A DNA stretch of 64,000 nucleotides from Rhynchopus sp. YZ270_cl-10 (GCA_964035575.1 OZ037909.1:1178001-1242000); one strand, 5' to 3'; numbered from the stretch's first letter, positions 41,851 through 53,561 are shown. Translations and numbers: made by a program. Notes: a model not told the origin generated them from the letters alone.

Positions 41851-43496
41851 TCGGTGCCCTTTTTTGAGGGAAAAAGGGAAAGGGAAAGAGACACCCCACG
41901 CGCATGGATTCACAGCTGAAAAGTCTTTGAACAGATTATTTTATTTTTTTTGGTGTGGTGACGTGCTGTGATTGTGGTAGCTTCTTTCCGGTATTTGCAG
42001 CACTAAAATGTATTTTTTATGTCGGTTTTTCTTTTGATTGGGATGGTGACTTGGCAGCTAAGACAACGTTACGTTTTTTGCAACTGATTTGGTCGACTGT
42101 GTGTGCAAGAGGCACGTTCGCCCGATCATATTTTCTCTTTTTTTTTTTTTCTTTTTATCCACCTTTTGGTGAGGAGATGGGCATCTGCAGACTGTGGACA
42201 GCTCACCTCATTATAAATTATGTTGTGTTTCTTTTGTCTTCGAGGTGAGTGAAAGCACCGTATGGGTTCATCTGACCACACATTTTCTTCATTTTCCGTT
42301 TCTCCTTCGTTATTATCTCCTTCATTTCTGTTTTGATTCTGCTGTTCTTATGCAAATATATGGTGTGGCTAACCCCAAAATTTAGACCCTTTTGGGCCAT
42401 GTGTTTTTGGGTGTTTTTTTAAAACTTTTTGGGAGGGGTCACGTCAGGTTTCCCCTACCTAAAGATTTAAACCCCTTGTGGGCCATTCTCGGGGCCATCC
42501 AAAATAAAAAAAACGCTGGATTTTCCACACCTTATTTTATTTTATTAGACTGACTTCCACTGCCTTCTTCTTCTTCTTCTTCTTCTTTTTCTTCTTTTTC
42601 TTCTTTTTCTTCTGCATTTTTTTTGTTACTAGCCCTACGGCACGTGTTGTTCTGTCTGGGATAGCCGGGTCTTGTGATCCGACTGGTGCCTTTTTTACTC
42701 AGCATCAGGGTACGGGGTACCGTTAGTGCCTTTTGGTGAGGGTTGACACATTACGTGGCCACATCCCCTACCTGGTGCTTCGTGTGCTCGAAAACACCTG
42801 CTCTCCACAGTAGAGACTTCAAAGAAACATCAAAAAAACAAAATTATTTTTATGCCAACTTCTTTTTATTTTGTTCTCTTTTTGGAAACTAATGCGAGCA
42901 ACATCCACTGCGCAAGAAATTGGGGAAAAAATGTATCCTTCGACCAATATTGAGTGCAGACCCTATGTGCCCATGGTGGGTACTTTGGCGATTGTCACAA
43001 AAAAAATTTAAAAAAAAAAAACAACCAATTCTCCAACGCAAATTTACAATTCACATTCCTTCAGCACAGCTACCTTTTTCATGTCAAATCAACAAACCCC
43101 CCCCAGTAAAAGAGAGTCAGCTTCCCTCCTCAGCTCTCTGGACCGGTCAGCTCTCCAGGGGGGGAAATACGCATGAAAAAGGTGGCAATAATATTTCATC
43201 TTACATTCTTGAAATTCCTTCGCCTTCGTATACAGAACCTGTCTTAGGCGGGTTCAGTGTCATACAAAAAAAAATAGTGAACACGAAAGATTAGCAAAAA
43301 AGAAATGGGGGCAACAGTATCGGGGTGTGCCATTGGTTAAACTTATTTCAATGATGATACAAAGGTGAGTGACGACACCTCCCCTTTTGCCAGTTGTACG
43401 TACCTTTAGGAAGGCAACTTCCTATTTAGTCCGCCGGCTCCATTTTCTTGGAGCACATTTCTTTCTCTCTGGGGTTCGATAACCCGCGGAGAACCA

Positions 43497-43535
43497 GTGC
43501 CCTGCGCCCGCCGATGAACGGTATAGCGTTTGCAC
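43497..43535 (+). repeat. Hairpin module HP-B, copy 6
   Basis: GTGCCCTGCGCCCGCCGATG, then AACGGTATAGCGTTTGCAC. A pyrimidine tract and CAG follow at 43540-43579. Confidence 0.6.
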
Positions 43536-43764
43536 TTTCAACTTCTCTTTTTTTCTTTCCTCTTCCTCCTATTTCAGGCAAAACTAAAAACCTCACTTCA
43601 CGTCGGGCCTCCAGCGTGTCCGGAAGATAAAACACAAAGTGCTCATTTACCGCAAAATGACTTTTTGCGGGGTATGCGAGTGCTTTCTAGAAAACAAGTT
43701 TATTTCTTTCTCACGAAGGTCCGAGAGATTTTTCTCCTGCGTGTCACAAAATTGTTTCCGACAT

Positions 43765-43832
43765 TGGTGCTTTCGGAAGTCGGTCAACGACCTGTCAGCG
43801 ACCTGTCAATATCGACCCCTCCCGGAGCACCA
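43765..43832 (+). repeat. Element E, short copy
   Basis: TGGTGCTTTCGGAAGTCGG, two CGACCTGTCA units, then CCTCCCGGAGCACCA. Confidence 0.65.
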
Positions 43833-44180
43833 GATATTGTGTTTTTTTGTCGTTCAATTGCCCCCTTTTTTTATTGTTTTATAATGCTGTTGTAAACAAT
43901 ACTCATCATTGAACCATTTTTTTTTTTTTTGATTTCGAAATCGTTGAATTTACAGTCCAAAGTCGGTATTTAAATCGGCGTTAATTCCCTCGGTATTAAT
44001 TACGTCGTTTTTATTTCTGCGGCAAAACCTACATAATTAGAAACACCGGCTGGACTGTATTTTGAATAAAGAATAAAAAAGAGAACAAAAAAAAAAAAGT
44101 GGCAATGTTGTGCACAACAGTGGTAACGCGGACTGTGTTGTTATTTTGGAAAACAGCAAAAAAAAAAAAAAAAAAGGAAA

Positions 44181-44239
44181 GTAGAGATTGCACAACTGTC
44201 GCACCACAACCGAGGCAACTACACTACTCCAATTTATCA
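44181..44239 (+). repeat. Repeat R62, copy 5
   Basis: GTAGAGATTGCACAACTGTC, then GCACCACAACCGAGGCAAC. Confidence 0.7.
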
Positions 44240-44773
44240 AAAAAGGTAATGGAACGAACCACAAATTACAAAATGGAGATACCTGCGGGAAGTTTTTTTT
44301 TGACGTCGGGAGGTCATTTCAAGTGGGGTGTCGAACAACAAAAAAAACAAGAGAAAGTATCAATAGAAACGGAGATGGAGGAAACTTCGACCAATTTATA
44401 TGATGACCGCTTTTTAGATTATCAAAAAAACAAAACAAAAATATGAAAATAGAATTTCTGCATAAAGGGTGGCAGATGTAAGGGCTGCGCACCTATTTTT
44501 CCTCACCACTAAAAAAAAAAATAAACACAATTTTGCTCGTGAATAACGTTCGTCATCCAAAAATATGCCCCAGCCGTATACTTTTTCAAATTTTATATGA
44601 GATGGGGGGGAGGGGCGGTTCACGAGCACCAAACAAACCAAACTAATGCACAAAAGAGCTGGGAATACCGGCTTTCCATGTGCTAAATATTATCAAAAAA
44701 AATTTTTTTTCCATTTTAAAACACAGACACACATCCTCCGTTTAGGCACTGCCCATACCCGCTTTTCAAAAAA

Positions 44774-44804
<31 letters not shown>

Positions 44805-44895
44805 CACACAAGCGAGAGATTAAGCCCCTTTTGATCTCCGTTTTCATTGTCTTCTTTTCTCCCGTTTGAACCCATGCTATTTGTTCCCCCTTTTT

Positions 44896-44925
44896 TGGTG
44901 ACTAAGTACGAGAGGCTTAAGTCCA
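44896..44925 (+). repeat. Hairpin module HP-A, copy 12
   Basis: TGGTGACTAAGTACGAGAGG, then CTTAAGTCC. The right outer arm is eroded. Confidence 0.55.
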
Positions 44926-45865
44926 ACCAGCATTATTATTTATTATGATTTCACTACTCTAAAAACCTTCCCTGCACAACCACAACACACACACACACAC
45001 ACAACACTCAACGCTGGGCGACGTTCCGCTCTAGGGACTACCCACAACTGCTTTTCAAGCGCACACACATAACTCGCCTGTACAAGGTTTGGCCACAGTA
45101 ATTATACCCAAACACCCCATTATTTCCCCCTCCAAACATGAATATTAAAAAAAATTTTTTTTGGGACACAAGGTTGCAAAACCCAAAGACCTATTGTCAC
45201 GCAAATATTTCGCCCCCCACACACCCACACCTTTCTTAAGCGCTTTTGGACACACTGAACGTATTTCACGCGAGGTGGCAATTGCATCCCATTTTTTTCT
45301 CCCCCCAGACCAATACAAACAGAACACGAAAAAATTTTTTTTAATCAAAACAATGAATGAGGGGGGAAAAGATATCAAAGCAAAACGCACAGCGAAGTTC
45401 TCCTGGGGAGGGCTCCTGTTTTCTTTTTTTTTGGACATTGGTCTGGAAATGAATGCCAAGTATGCCCTGTGAGCCATTCATATCTTTATTTATGATTTTT
45501 GCAGCCTGCCCCCCTTGTTTTGAACGATTCTCTAGTGCAATTTGTATACCCCAAATGTTTTCCACGTTTCGTGGCAAATAAATGGGATTGAAACCCCAGC
45601 AAAACTTTTCCGTTTGTGTGTTCAAAACAACCGAAAAAGGGGGAAAAAAAAAAATCCGCACCCCCCCTGAGTCAATCTTCTCTGCTTTTTGTAAAGGAGT
45701 CTGTGCAGCAACAATACTATCAACCCATATCCACCCATACTCTATTCGTTCTCTCTCTCTTGTTATGTTATACTTTCTTTTATATGATGCGCTTATGTGA
45801 CGAGCTGTACCACCCATACCCCCGTATACAGCTCACATCGCATATATTTTTCTTTTGTAAGATAG

Positions 45866-46037
45866 GTCCACTGTCACGAGAGGACTTCGTCTTTTGGACC
45901 ATTTTTGTTTTTTTTTGTTTTTTTTTGAACTGCCCCCTTTTTTGACTCATCACTAAAAGGGGCTTCGACTCTTTACCAACTATTCTTTTTATTATTTTAC
46001 CAGTGCCTGCGTCCGCCGCTGTGTGAGGCGTTTGCAC
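45866..46037 (+). repeat. Cluster HP-D, HP-A-like, HP-B
   Basis: HP-D at 45866 (AGGTCCACTGTCACGAGAGG), a weak HP-A at 45942, a pyrimidine tract ending ACCAG, then HP-B at 46003 (GTGCCTGCGTCCGCC to GTTTGCAC). Confidence 0.55.
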
Positions 46038-46233
46038 TTTTTTTTTTTCAACTTCTCAGAAGTTCTCTTTCTCGAATGGTGCACGAGAGAGAGGCACATT
46101 TTTTTTTTTTTTTGTATTTTTTTTTCCACATATTCAAAAGTTTTTTTAGTTTTCCTCGAGTGCTTTTTTTTTTTTCCCTTTTGACTTTTTTTCAGTGCCA
46201 GCCATGTCGTTATGTCGTTTTATTTTTATTTCA

Positions 46234-46268
46234 GGTACACTGTCACGGACTTTGTATTTCAAATCAAA
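46234..46268 (+). repeat. Hairpin module HP-D, copy 8
   Basis: AGGTACACTGTCACGGAC, then TTTGTATTTCAAATCA. Preceded by ATTTC. The GAGAGG part of the loop is deleted. Confidence 0.5.
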
Positions 46269-47009
46269 CTTTTATTTTTACAAGGTGTGTTGTGTATTGC
46301 ATAGGTGTGTTGCAGCAAGGCACAAGCCATCTTCTACAGTTTTCCTTTGTTTCCCCCCCTTCTCATCTCTACCCACCTTACCACCCCACCGAAGAAGACA
46401 CAGCATTTTTACGGAAGTTTACCCCCTCTCCATACCTTCCCCCGTTCCTGATAGAATACCCTCAATTCAGTACCCCCCCGTCTGCTCACTTCTGGAAAAT
46501 GAAATAAATCCCAAGTTCCCACCAGACATCCCCTTCCCGACAAAAGATACAGCAGGAAAAAAAACGAAACAAAAATTCCCCAGACCCAGAAAAAAAAAAG
46601 CAAAAAAATGGAGAAGACTGTCTGAATGGCAGTTGCTCATCCAAGATTTATCAAGAAACAATAAGCGTGAAGTGATCAGTGAAACCCACATAGAGAATTG
46701 GGTGCCTATTCTGCATCAGTGTTCTCAACCTGTCTAAGTTAAGGCTCTGCACGATTTTGTTGGCCACAAAAAAAACGTTTGTCTAAGTCGGACAATCCCC
46801 AGGACCTGGGATTTTTCAAAAGGTTTAAAGAGGGTTTCATGACAAATAGCTAAGCAATATGTTGTGACCCACCATTTGACGGACACCCACAATTTTAAAA
46901 ATGTTTTCGTACCTTATAGCAAAATTGATGGCAATAGTTATAGCTTTTCGACAAAAAATTGTGGACCAAGTTTGTCCATCGGCTGAGAACACAAAATGCA
47001 ACAAAGAAA

Positions 47010-47074
47010 GTGGAGATTTGCACAAAACTGTGGCAACACCACCGAGGCAACTACACATATTCCAACAATTTATC
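47010..47074 (+). repeat. Repeat R62, copy 6
   Basis: GTGGAGATTTGCACAAAACTG, then CACCGAGGCAACTACAC. A pair of extra A bases is present. Confidence 0.75.
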
Positions 47075-47156
47075 AAGAAAGTGTGCCCCTAAAAAAAAAA
47101 ATTATGGAAGAAAACATTTAAACTACAACGAAGAACAATATTTTCCCCCCTCCCCC

Positions 47157-47897
47157 CAGGGGTACCTGTAACGAGGGGGGTAAAAACGGCCCGGCCCCCG
47201 GCCCCCGGCCCCTGGTTATCAAATGGAGAAAAGCACGTGTATGTAGACACGGTATACACAACGCAACCTTGTGCGCGGGTTTTTGGGTCATTGTTGCCCA
47301 CAAACGGGCCGGCATTTGCATTCCGGAATCCGTCCGGCCAGTGGTGGGGTCAATTTGACGAAATGGACAAGTTCTCGTTTTTGGTCAATTTTTGCAGTAT
47401 ACACAATACAGTACAGGGGATTGGGAGTACAGTACAGTACAGTACAGTACAGTACAGTACAGTACAGTACAGTACAGTACAGTACAGTACAGTACAGTAC
47501 AGTACAGTACAGTACAGTACAGTACAGTACAGTACAGTACAGTACAGTACAGTACAGTACAGTACAGTACAGTACAGTACAGTACAGTACAGTACAGTAC
47601 AGTACAGTACAGTACAGTACAGTACAGTACAGTACAGTACAGTACAGTACAGTACAGTACAGTACAGTGTAAAAAACTCAAAAATCCCTCTCGCGCCTTG
47701 GCGAAAAATATTTTTTATAAAAACCGGCTTTATTTGAAAGATTGAGATCCGCTGACCCCAAAAAATAAAATTGGCCCCAGCCAAGAATAGCTATACAAAA
47801 GCAGAATAACGTCGAGAGTATTTCCCACGTAATTTCTTAAGGGATTTTTTCTCGGCCCAGAGGCCCGGCCCGCGGCCCCACGTTACAGGTACCCCTG
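47157..47897. mobile_element. Non-autonomous element with CAGGGGTACCTGTAACG ends
   Basis: Perfect 17-bp terminal inverted repeats followed inward by GC-rich GGCCCGGCC words at both ends. Inside are a diverged copy of part of the 261-bp unit (about 47339-47396) and the AGTAC array. 741 bp, no coding capacity. The flanks are C-rich, so a target duplication cannot be judged. Confidence 0.6.
47426..47668. repeat. (AGTAC)n pentanucleotide array
   Basis: About 48 perfect copies over 243 bp. Each unit holds the palindrome GTAC, so the array can form hairpins. Open in all frames only because the unit lacks stops (Tyr-Ser-Thr-Val-Gln). Confidence 0.95.
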
Positions 47898-48176
47898 CCT
47901 CCCCCTCCCCCTCCTCCCCTCCTTTCTCCTCCTCCCCTCCTCCCCCACCAAAATAATACAAATATTAGCAAAAAAAAAATGATGTTTTCCCCTCACTTTT
48001 ACGGTACTGGTTCTGCCTCTGCAAAATAAATGTAACCTCGCACTCTGAGAGACATTTTTTTTTTTTTTTTTCGCTGCATGCATGAAACTAACCTTTTCTA
48101 ATAGAAGCACTCCCTTGCCGCACTATCTACATTGTCTTCTATTTTGTTTGTTTTATTTTTGTTGTTATCTGTATAG

Positions 48177-48215
48177 AACATCCTTTTGTACTTTCTGTCC
48201 AATTGAAAGTACAAA
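48177..48215 (+). repeat. Hairpin module HP-F, copy 6
   Basis: GAACATCCTTTTGTACTTTC, then TGTCCAATTGAAAGTACAAAC. The second stem GTACTTTC/GAAAGTAC is perfect. Confidence 0.55.
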
Positions 48216-49212
48216 CTAAATAAATATTTTTTTTTGATTATGCCCTCATAAAAAAAAATGGGACGAAAAATCAGAGTACGTTGTCAAAACGGCTCTGGGT
48301 TATTTTCTTGTTGTTATCGTATCAGTTGTATCAACTCAAAATTTGCATCGACATTTTTTTTTTTTTTAACAGATTGAGAAAAAAGGATTCGCCTTGTGTG
48401 TGCGATTGTAATAATGATTTTGTATTTTTGTTTATTTGTTGTTCTGTTGCATTACTCACAACAGGACAGATCGGACCTTTAGTCCCCCCCGTACTGTGTG
48501 GTGGTGATCCTCCTTGTTTTGAGGCCTGTTTCCGGAAGGAGGAAGGAAGAAGAAAAAAAAAAAAAAAATACAATATTTTCCCTATTTTAAAAATCCAAAT
48601 ACAAGTCGACTGTCGTTTTTTGTTTGTTTTGTTTTTATCTAAATTCTGTTTTTGAAATAATGTCCTCGGTCTTTGGAAGAAGCTTTTTATATTTTTTTGC
48701 TCCGCACATTTTTTGCACTCTGTATATTTTTGCAAAATAAAATGTTGTCCATTTGTCTCAAAATAATGTTGTCAAACGGAAAAAAAGAAGTATCCCAGCC
48801 CCCCATTCGGGTGAGTGCAAAAGTCACCTCTTGGTGGGCGAGTGTCGATGCAAACAATAAAGGGGTTCGTTTCAACAGATGTACCCGAGATGTATTTCAT
48901 CTTGTCACAAGAAAGAAACATCTAAAAGTGTCATCTGCTTTGCTCTCCTGAATGTCGAAAAAAGGGATAAATGAATTGTCTGTGTTTTTCAAGTGTTATT
49001 TTCACTCATAATTGTACGTCAGGAAAGAGTGTGATGGTGGACAATACACAACCCGTGGCTCCCGTCCACCTCACACGAGACCTAACAACGAAGTGCATTT
49101 TTTTTTTTTTTTTTTTTTTTGCGGTTTGTCTATCACGACTGCCTACGTCCTTAAGAGTCGTCTGCACTTTCAGCTTTCCCACCCGAAGCTGAATTTTTTT
49201 TCCATCGTTTTT

Positions 49213-49261
49213 GGGGCGTTCCCATGTGAGAAACAAAAATCCAGACCCATGGGAACGCCCC
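49213..49261. repeat. Fold-back, GGGGCGTTCCCATG arms
   Basis: Perfect 14-bp inverted arms 21 bp apart. Confidence 0.75.
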
Positions 49262-49499
49262 AGTTCTTTCAAATAAATGCATTCCAATGTTGTGTTCCCG
49301 AGAGAGAGAATGCCTTTGCATTCACGAGACCAGAGCACACTTACCATCCATAAGTGGACGCTGGGTACAAACAAGAGCACGACCCGCAAATCAAATTAAA
49401 TTGCAACCCAAAAAACAAAAAAAAAAATCACAAAATCTAAACGACAGTACCCGTTTTACATCCCTGAAGAAAGTGTTTGTTCTTCTTCTTTTCACAACA

Positions 49500-49547
49500 T
49501 TGGTGTTCCACAAAGGCCCAAAACTGACATGTTTTGTGGAACACCAA
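49500..49547. repeat. Fold-back, TTGGTGTTCCACAAA arms
   Basis: Perfect 15-bp arms 17 bp apart; similar in size to the fold-back at 49213 but unrelated in sequence. Confidence 0.7.
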
Positions 49548-49644
49548 ACATTTGAAAACAAGGAAACAAAACAAAAGCAAAACAAATCACAAAACTGATC
49601 AATTTAAAGGTGGCGAAGACGTGATGGGGACCGAGTGGTCCTGC

Positions 49645-49690
49645 ATTTTAAAGTGACTAAAGCACTAGAGCTTAGATTGAATCTGAAAAA
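49645..49690 (+). repeat. Hairpin module HP-A, divergent copy
   Basis: AAAGTGACTAAAGCACTAGAG, then CTTAGATTGAATC. Confidence 0.45.
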
Positions 49691-50359
49691 ACATTTTCTT
49701 TTGTTTTGGCAGTTTGTCTAATTTTGGGAAGGGTATAGATCCCCTTCCTCAGGAGGTTTCTTTTCTTTTCTTTTTTTTTTTTTAGGGGGGGTTATTTGCG
49801 TTTTTTTTTCCCCGCTTGCCAGACAGAGGTGCCTTGCTGTAATCGGGTCGTCTTGTCGTAGGTGTGTTTCTCTGGTAATGTGATTGCTAAGGTTTACTCT
49901 TACGTATTTAACTTTTCTTCCTTGCAAAATCTTCCCCTTATCCCCTCCCTTTTTTTGTTCTTTTCCAGGGGGGTTTGCACATATCAACTCCATTTTTTTC
50001 TTCTCTGTGTATTCCACCCGGCACAAAGGATTCTTTTTCCGTTACGTATTCGGAAAAAGTTTCCAGGGTAAAAAAAAACAAAACAAACAAAACCATCACC
50101 GTTCCCACGCCCCATAACAGCTGCTTTGCGACACTTCTACAATTTTGATACTTCACCCAGAAAAAAAAACTGCTTTTCTCCCCTCAAATAACATTACACC
50201 AACGAAAGAAATATTCCCACACCTCCCCACCCTTTTTTTTAGCTATTTTTTTGTGTTGCAAAAAAAAAATAAAAGCACAGGCTTCTGCCAAGAAATGAGT
50301 ACAGATCTTTACCCAGCTGGTGTAAAGTGATTGTCGACAATTTAAAAAAAAAATGGAAA

Positions 50360-50422
50360 GTGGAGATTGCACACAAATGTGACGACACAACCGAGGCTAC
50401 TACACTACTCCAACAATTTATC
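50360..50422 (+). repeat. Repeat R62, copy 7
   Basis: GTGGAGATTGCACACAAATG, then TGACGACACAACCGAGGCTAC. Directly abuts the right arm of the long inverted duplication. Confidence 0.7.
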
Positions 50423-50430
50423 AAAAAAAA

Positions 50431-51444
50431 AAACAAGTAATTGCTATCGGAAAAAAAAACGGGGTGTGATGTGGAACTCCATCCTGTAGAAATAATCTAC
50501 AACACGCCCAGCATTCTGCTCTTCTGCAGGTATGCTAACGCTCTTCGTACGCTGCCAGATCCACTGGGACGCCAGCATCTGAAACGTCCAAGAAGGGGGG
50601 CTGTCCTCTTCGTCCAGCACCATCCGCTCGAGAGCGTCGTTGGACGTCGGCTCGGCAGGCTCGGCGTGGCCCAGCTCGTTTTTGTCCACAGGCTCCCCAC
50701 ATTGTCGTCGTCGTTGGAGCAGTGCGGAAGGAACATAGAATGCACAGACTACAACACATCGATCACAGCAGTTTTCCACAGCACACCCCGCTTTTTTCTT
50801 AGCAATTACTTGTCCTTGTTGTTATTGTTGTTTTCAACCACCTTCCTTCAACCCTTGTAGGATCAGTTGTTATTTTTTTCGCGAAAACATGAAATTACAC
50901 ATTTCAAGAGAACAAATTAAAAAGGGTCCTTATTTGCATTTTTGGGCTCCGCCCGTGCAGTGGTGGGGTCAATCTCGAAAATTGGACAATTTTTTGACCA
51001 CTTAAATTTTGAGAAATATGAGCCCGGTTGCTTATACGTGGGGCCCATTTTCGGCCAAAACTTTCCTCAAAATCTGGTTTTGTAAAATTGACCCTTTACT
51101 CCCCCCCCACATCGATTTCAATACTATACCTTACTTCACCTACGGTTGCCCTTACAGGGGGGTGAAGGAAGGTAAGTTGAAAAGGGTCCTTATTTGCATT
51201 TTTGGGCTCCGCCCGTGCAGTGGTGGGGTCAATCTCGAAAATTGGACAATTTTTTGACCACTTAAATTTTGAGAAATATGAGCCCGGTTGCTTATACGTG
51301 GGGCCCATTTTCGGCCAAAATTTTCCTCAAAATCTGGTTTTGTAAAATTGACCCTTTACTCCCCCCCCCACATCGATTTCAATACTATACCTTACTTCAC
51401 CTACGGTTGCCCTTACAGGGGGGTGAAGGAAGGTAAGTTGAAAA
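50431..51444 (-). repeat. Long inverted duplication, right arm
   Basis: Complement of 33387-34206, about 16 kb away. The coding-like part (about 50440-50780, minus strand) is better preserved here (for example PVDKNELGHAEPAEPTSND) but still fragmentary and unassigned. The outer part is doubled. Confidence 0.7.
50920..51441. repeat. 261-bp tandem duplication
   Basis: Two copies (50920-51180 and 51181-51441), almost identical, starting AAAAGGGTCCTTATTTGC and ending AAGGAAGGTAAGTTG. High identity points to a recent event. Confidence 0.85.
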
Positions 51445-51851
51445 AGTTGATACGCTTTGGATCTCTAGCTCTGGAGGACCATTGATTCTTTCCATCAGGT
51501 CATTTTGAAGCCACTACTTTGGAAGAAACGAAACAAAACAAAGTGGAAAAGTGTGGCAAGAGAGTAGAAGAGCAAGACCCCAGCCCCAGTTCGATGCTTG
51601 GCTCTGATTTCCTTTTTTATAAAGATGCGAACATAACATTATCTTTATTCAGTTTTCTTTGATCTGTTGAACGCAGTCAATAAAATGGTTATAACCTTGC
51701 GCGTTTATCAGCACACTTCGCCATGCAAAGTTTCAACTGTGGGTTTGAGACTTTTATTTTTTTTTTCTTTGTCTTCTTTTCTCGCAACGTTGCGGAAATT
51801 AGGGAAAGAGTATTTTTATAAAATCCAAAAAAAAAAAAAAAAAAAAAGAAA

Positions 51852-51912
51852 GTGGAGATTGCACAACTGTGGCAACACAACCGTGGCAACTACACTACTC
51901 CAACAATTTATC
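51852..51912 (+). repeat. Repeat R62, copy 8
   Basis: GTGGAGATTGCACAACTGTG, then CAACCGTGGCAACTACAC. Follows an A run of about 20. Confidence 0.8.
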
Positions 51913-52320
51913 AAAAACGAACAAAAAAAACCTCGAAACTACAAAAAAAATATGCCAGGCTACAGTTCAAAATAATATCTCACCTCTGCCTAGCCCTTTG
52001 GGCGATATCACACAGAACGGTTGTCATTATTTCGAATGGTGATCGTCTTGCGCAAACAAAAAAAGAGTACATAACCCACGTTGTTGCTGGGGCATTGTAC
52101 CAACAAAAAGCAAAACCAAAAGCAAAACCAAAAACAAAACCAAAAAAAAAGAAGGGGGTGGGGGGGAAAAAAAACACATCGTTTCCCCCACAAATTGAAT
52201 GTTTAAAGAAACCAGCAGAAAATGAAAATTTATCATGGAAGTGTATCAAGTCGGGAAATCAATCACATGGGTTTATTTTTTTATTTTTTTTACCGTAAAC
52301 GAGACTATGTGGTCACACAT

Positions 52321-52385
52321 TGGATCCGTCCAATGAAAAATCACTTTGGTAAAAAAAAGTTCGAGAATGTAGGTTTTATTTTTGT
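52321..52385 (+). repeat. Repeat K, copy 2
   Basis: GATCCGTCCAATGAAAAATCA, then GTTCGAGAATGTAGGTTTTA. Confidence 0.5.
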
Positions 52386-53167
52386 GCACGACACAAGAGT
52401 CCACCTTTTTTTCCCCCCAATATTTTTTGCACCACTTTTCCTTATCAACTGCCCCCACACACCCCTCCCCCCACCCTTCCCTTTCTCTCTTTTAACGAAA
52501 GTCCCAAACACCGTATCTTTCATTAATGAACTCAGTCCGACCCCCCACAATTAACGAGCCCCGTAGCACGCAAAATAGCAGCCCTTTCCCTTTTCCCTCC
52601 TCCCTCCTCCCCCCGAGTTTATGTGGATTTCTGCGAGAGTGTTTAGGTCAGTCCATGGCCACTGACGCTTTCACGCATCCGCCCCATTCTTTTTTGTAAA
52701 TACCGTGACTTTTTTTTTTTCTTTTTTGCACCTCAAATTCAACTCTTTGGTGCATCCAAGAGGTGTCTGTATGTTATCAACTTTATTTTTTTTTTTTTTT
52801 TGGGTTGTTGGGTGGAGGCGAAAAGACAGAAACATAACAGAGTCTGAACGATTTCTCGAATCCTGTCAGATTCATGGAATGGACAGTAGATTAGCTAATA
52901 AAAGGGAAGTATAAAAATCAGAAAAGACTGTCTGCAGACAGCTCTTTTAAAAAAAACAACAAGAGGTGTATCAATATGACACCCCTCAGCTTGCATAGTG
53001 TGTCCTGTGATATGGTCTTCAGAACCAATGTCCAGACAGCAATATGACCAGTCCAAGGGTGGAAAGCCGGCTCTGTGTTTTTATCCCTTTTTGTTCCCCT
53101 CCAAGATGAGGGGTCTTTTCGATATCCCAGCATCCCAGAGCGCACTATAAGCTTTGTCACTTTTTCA

Positions 53168-53194
53168 TGGTGACTGAGCACGAGAGGTACATTT
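53168..53194 (+). repeat. Chimeric HP-A/HP-C copy
   Basis: TGGTGACTGAGCACGAGAGG on the left (HP-A), TACATTT on the right (HP-C type). Shows the shared loop joining two families. Confidence 0.5.
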
Positions 53195-53531
53195 TTTTAA
53201 AAAAAAAACAAAAAAACACAATCACACCCAAAGGAATGTTCTGCGAACGCAAAGATGAGTTTGTTATTGGTGGCTCATTTGTGCCAGGGGTAACTCGGTT
53301 GAGGGGAATTGCCAGCCGCATCAGTTCGAAACGCTACAAATTATATGTGCACAGGACTTAACGGGGGAAAGACCTAGCAAGACGTCTGCCCCCCCCCACC
53401 TGCCTCTCCTGTTCAGGTTCCCCTGTGTCACAACACTGTACTTGTCTGCCCTCGCTTCGGCAAAACAAATGTATTTCATTCCCCGAGTGATCCGTTGTCT
53501 CACAAAATATTCTCCCCAGTTTTAGTGGCAA

Positions 53532-53561
53532 GATGTGTGTGCACGAGAGGTACATTCGTCT
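53532..53561 (+). repeat. Hairpin module HP-C, copy 5
   Basis: GATGTGTGTGC, loop ACGAGAG, GTACATTCGTC. Outer GATG/CGTC and inner TGTGC/GTACA both pair with G-T wobbles. Confidence 0.7.

Noticed and set aside
43460-43485. GGGGTTCGATAACCC resembling a tRNA T-arm
   Set aside because: The stem does not close as a 5-bp T-stem with a 7-nt loop, and no acceptor or D-arm is found around it. I found no tRNA gene in the window.
44760-44815. A and CA runs as a poly(A) tail of a retrocopy
   Set aside because: No upstream sequence resembles a known gene, and homopolymers are abundant throughout the desert.
47237-47737. Open frames through the AGTAC array
   Set aside because: They exist only because the repeat unit lacks stops; no start context, family or splice sites.
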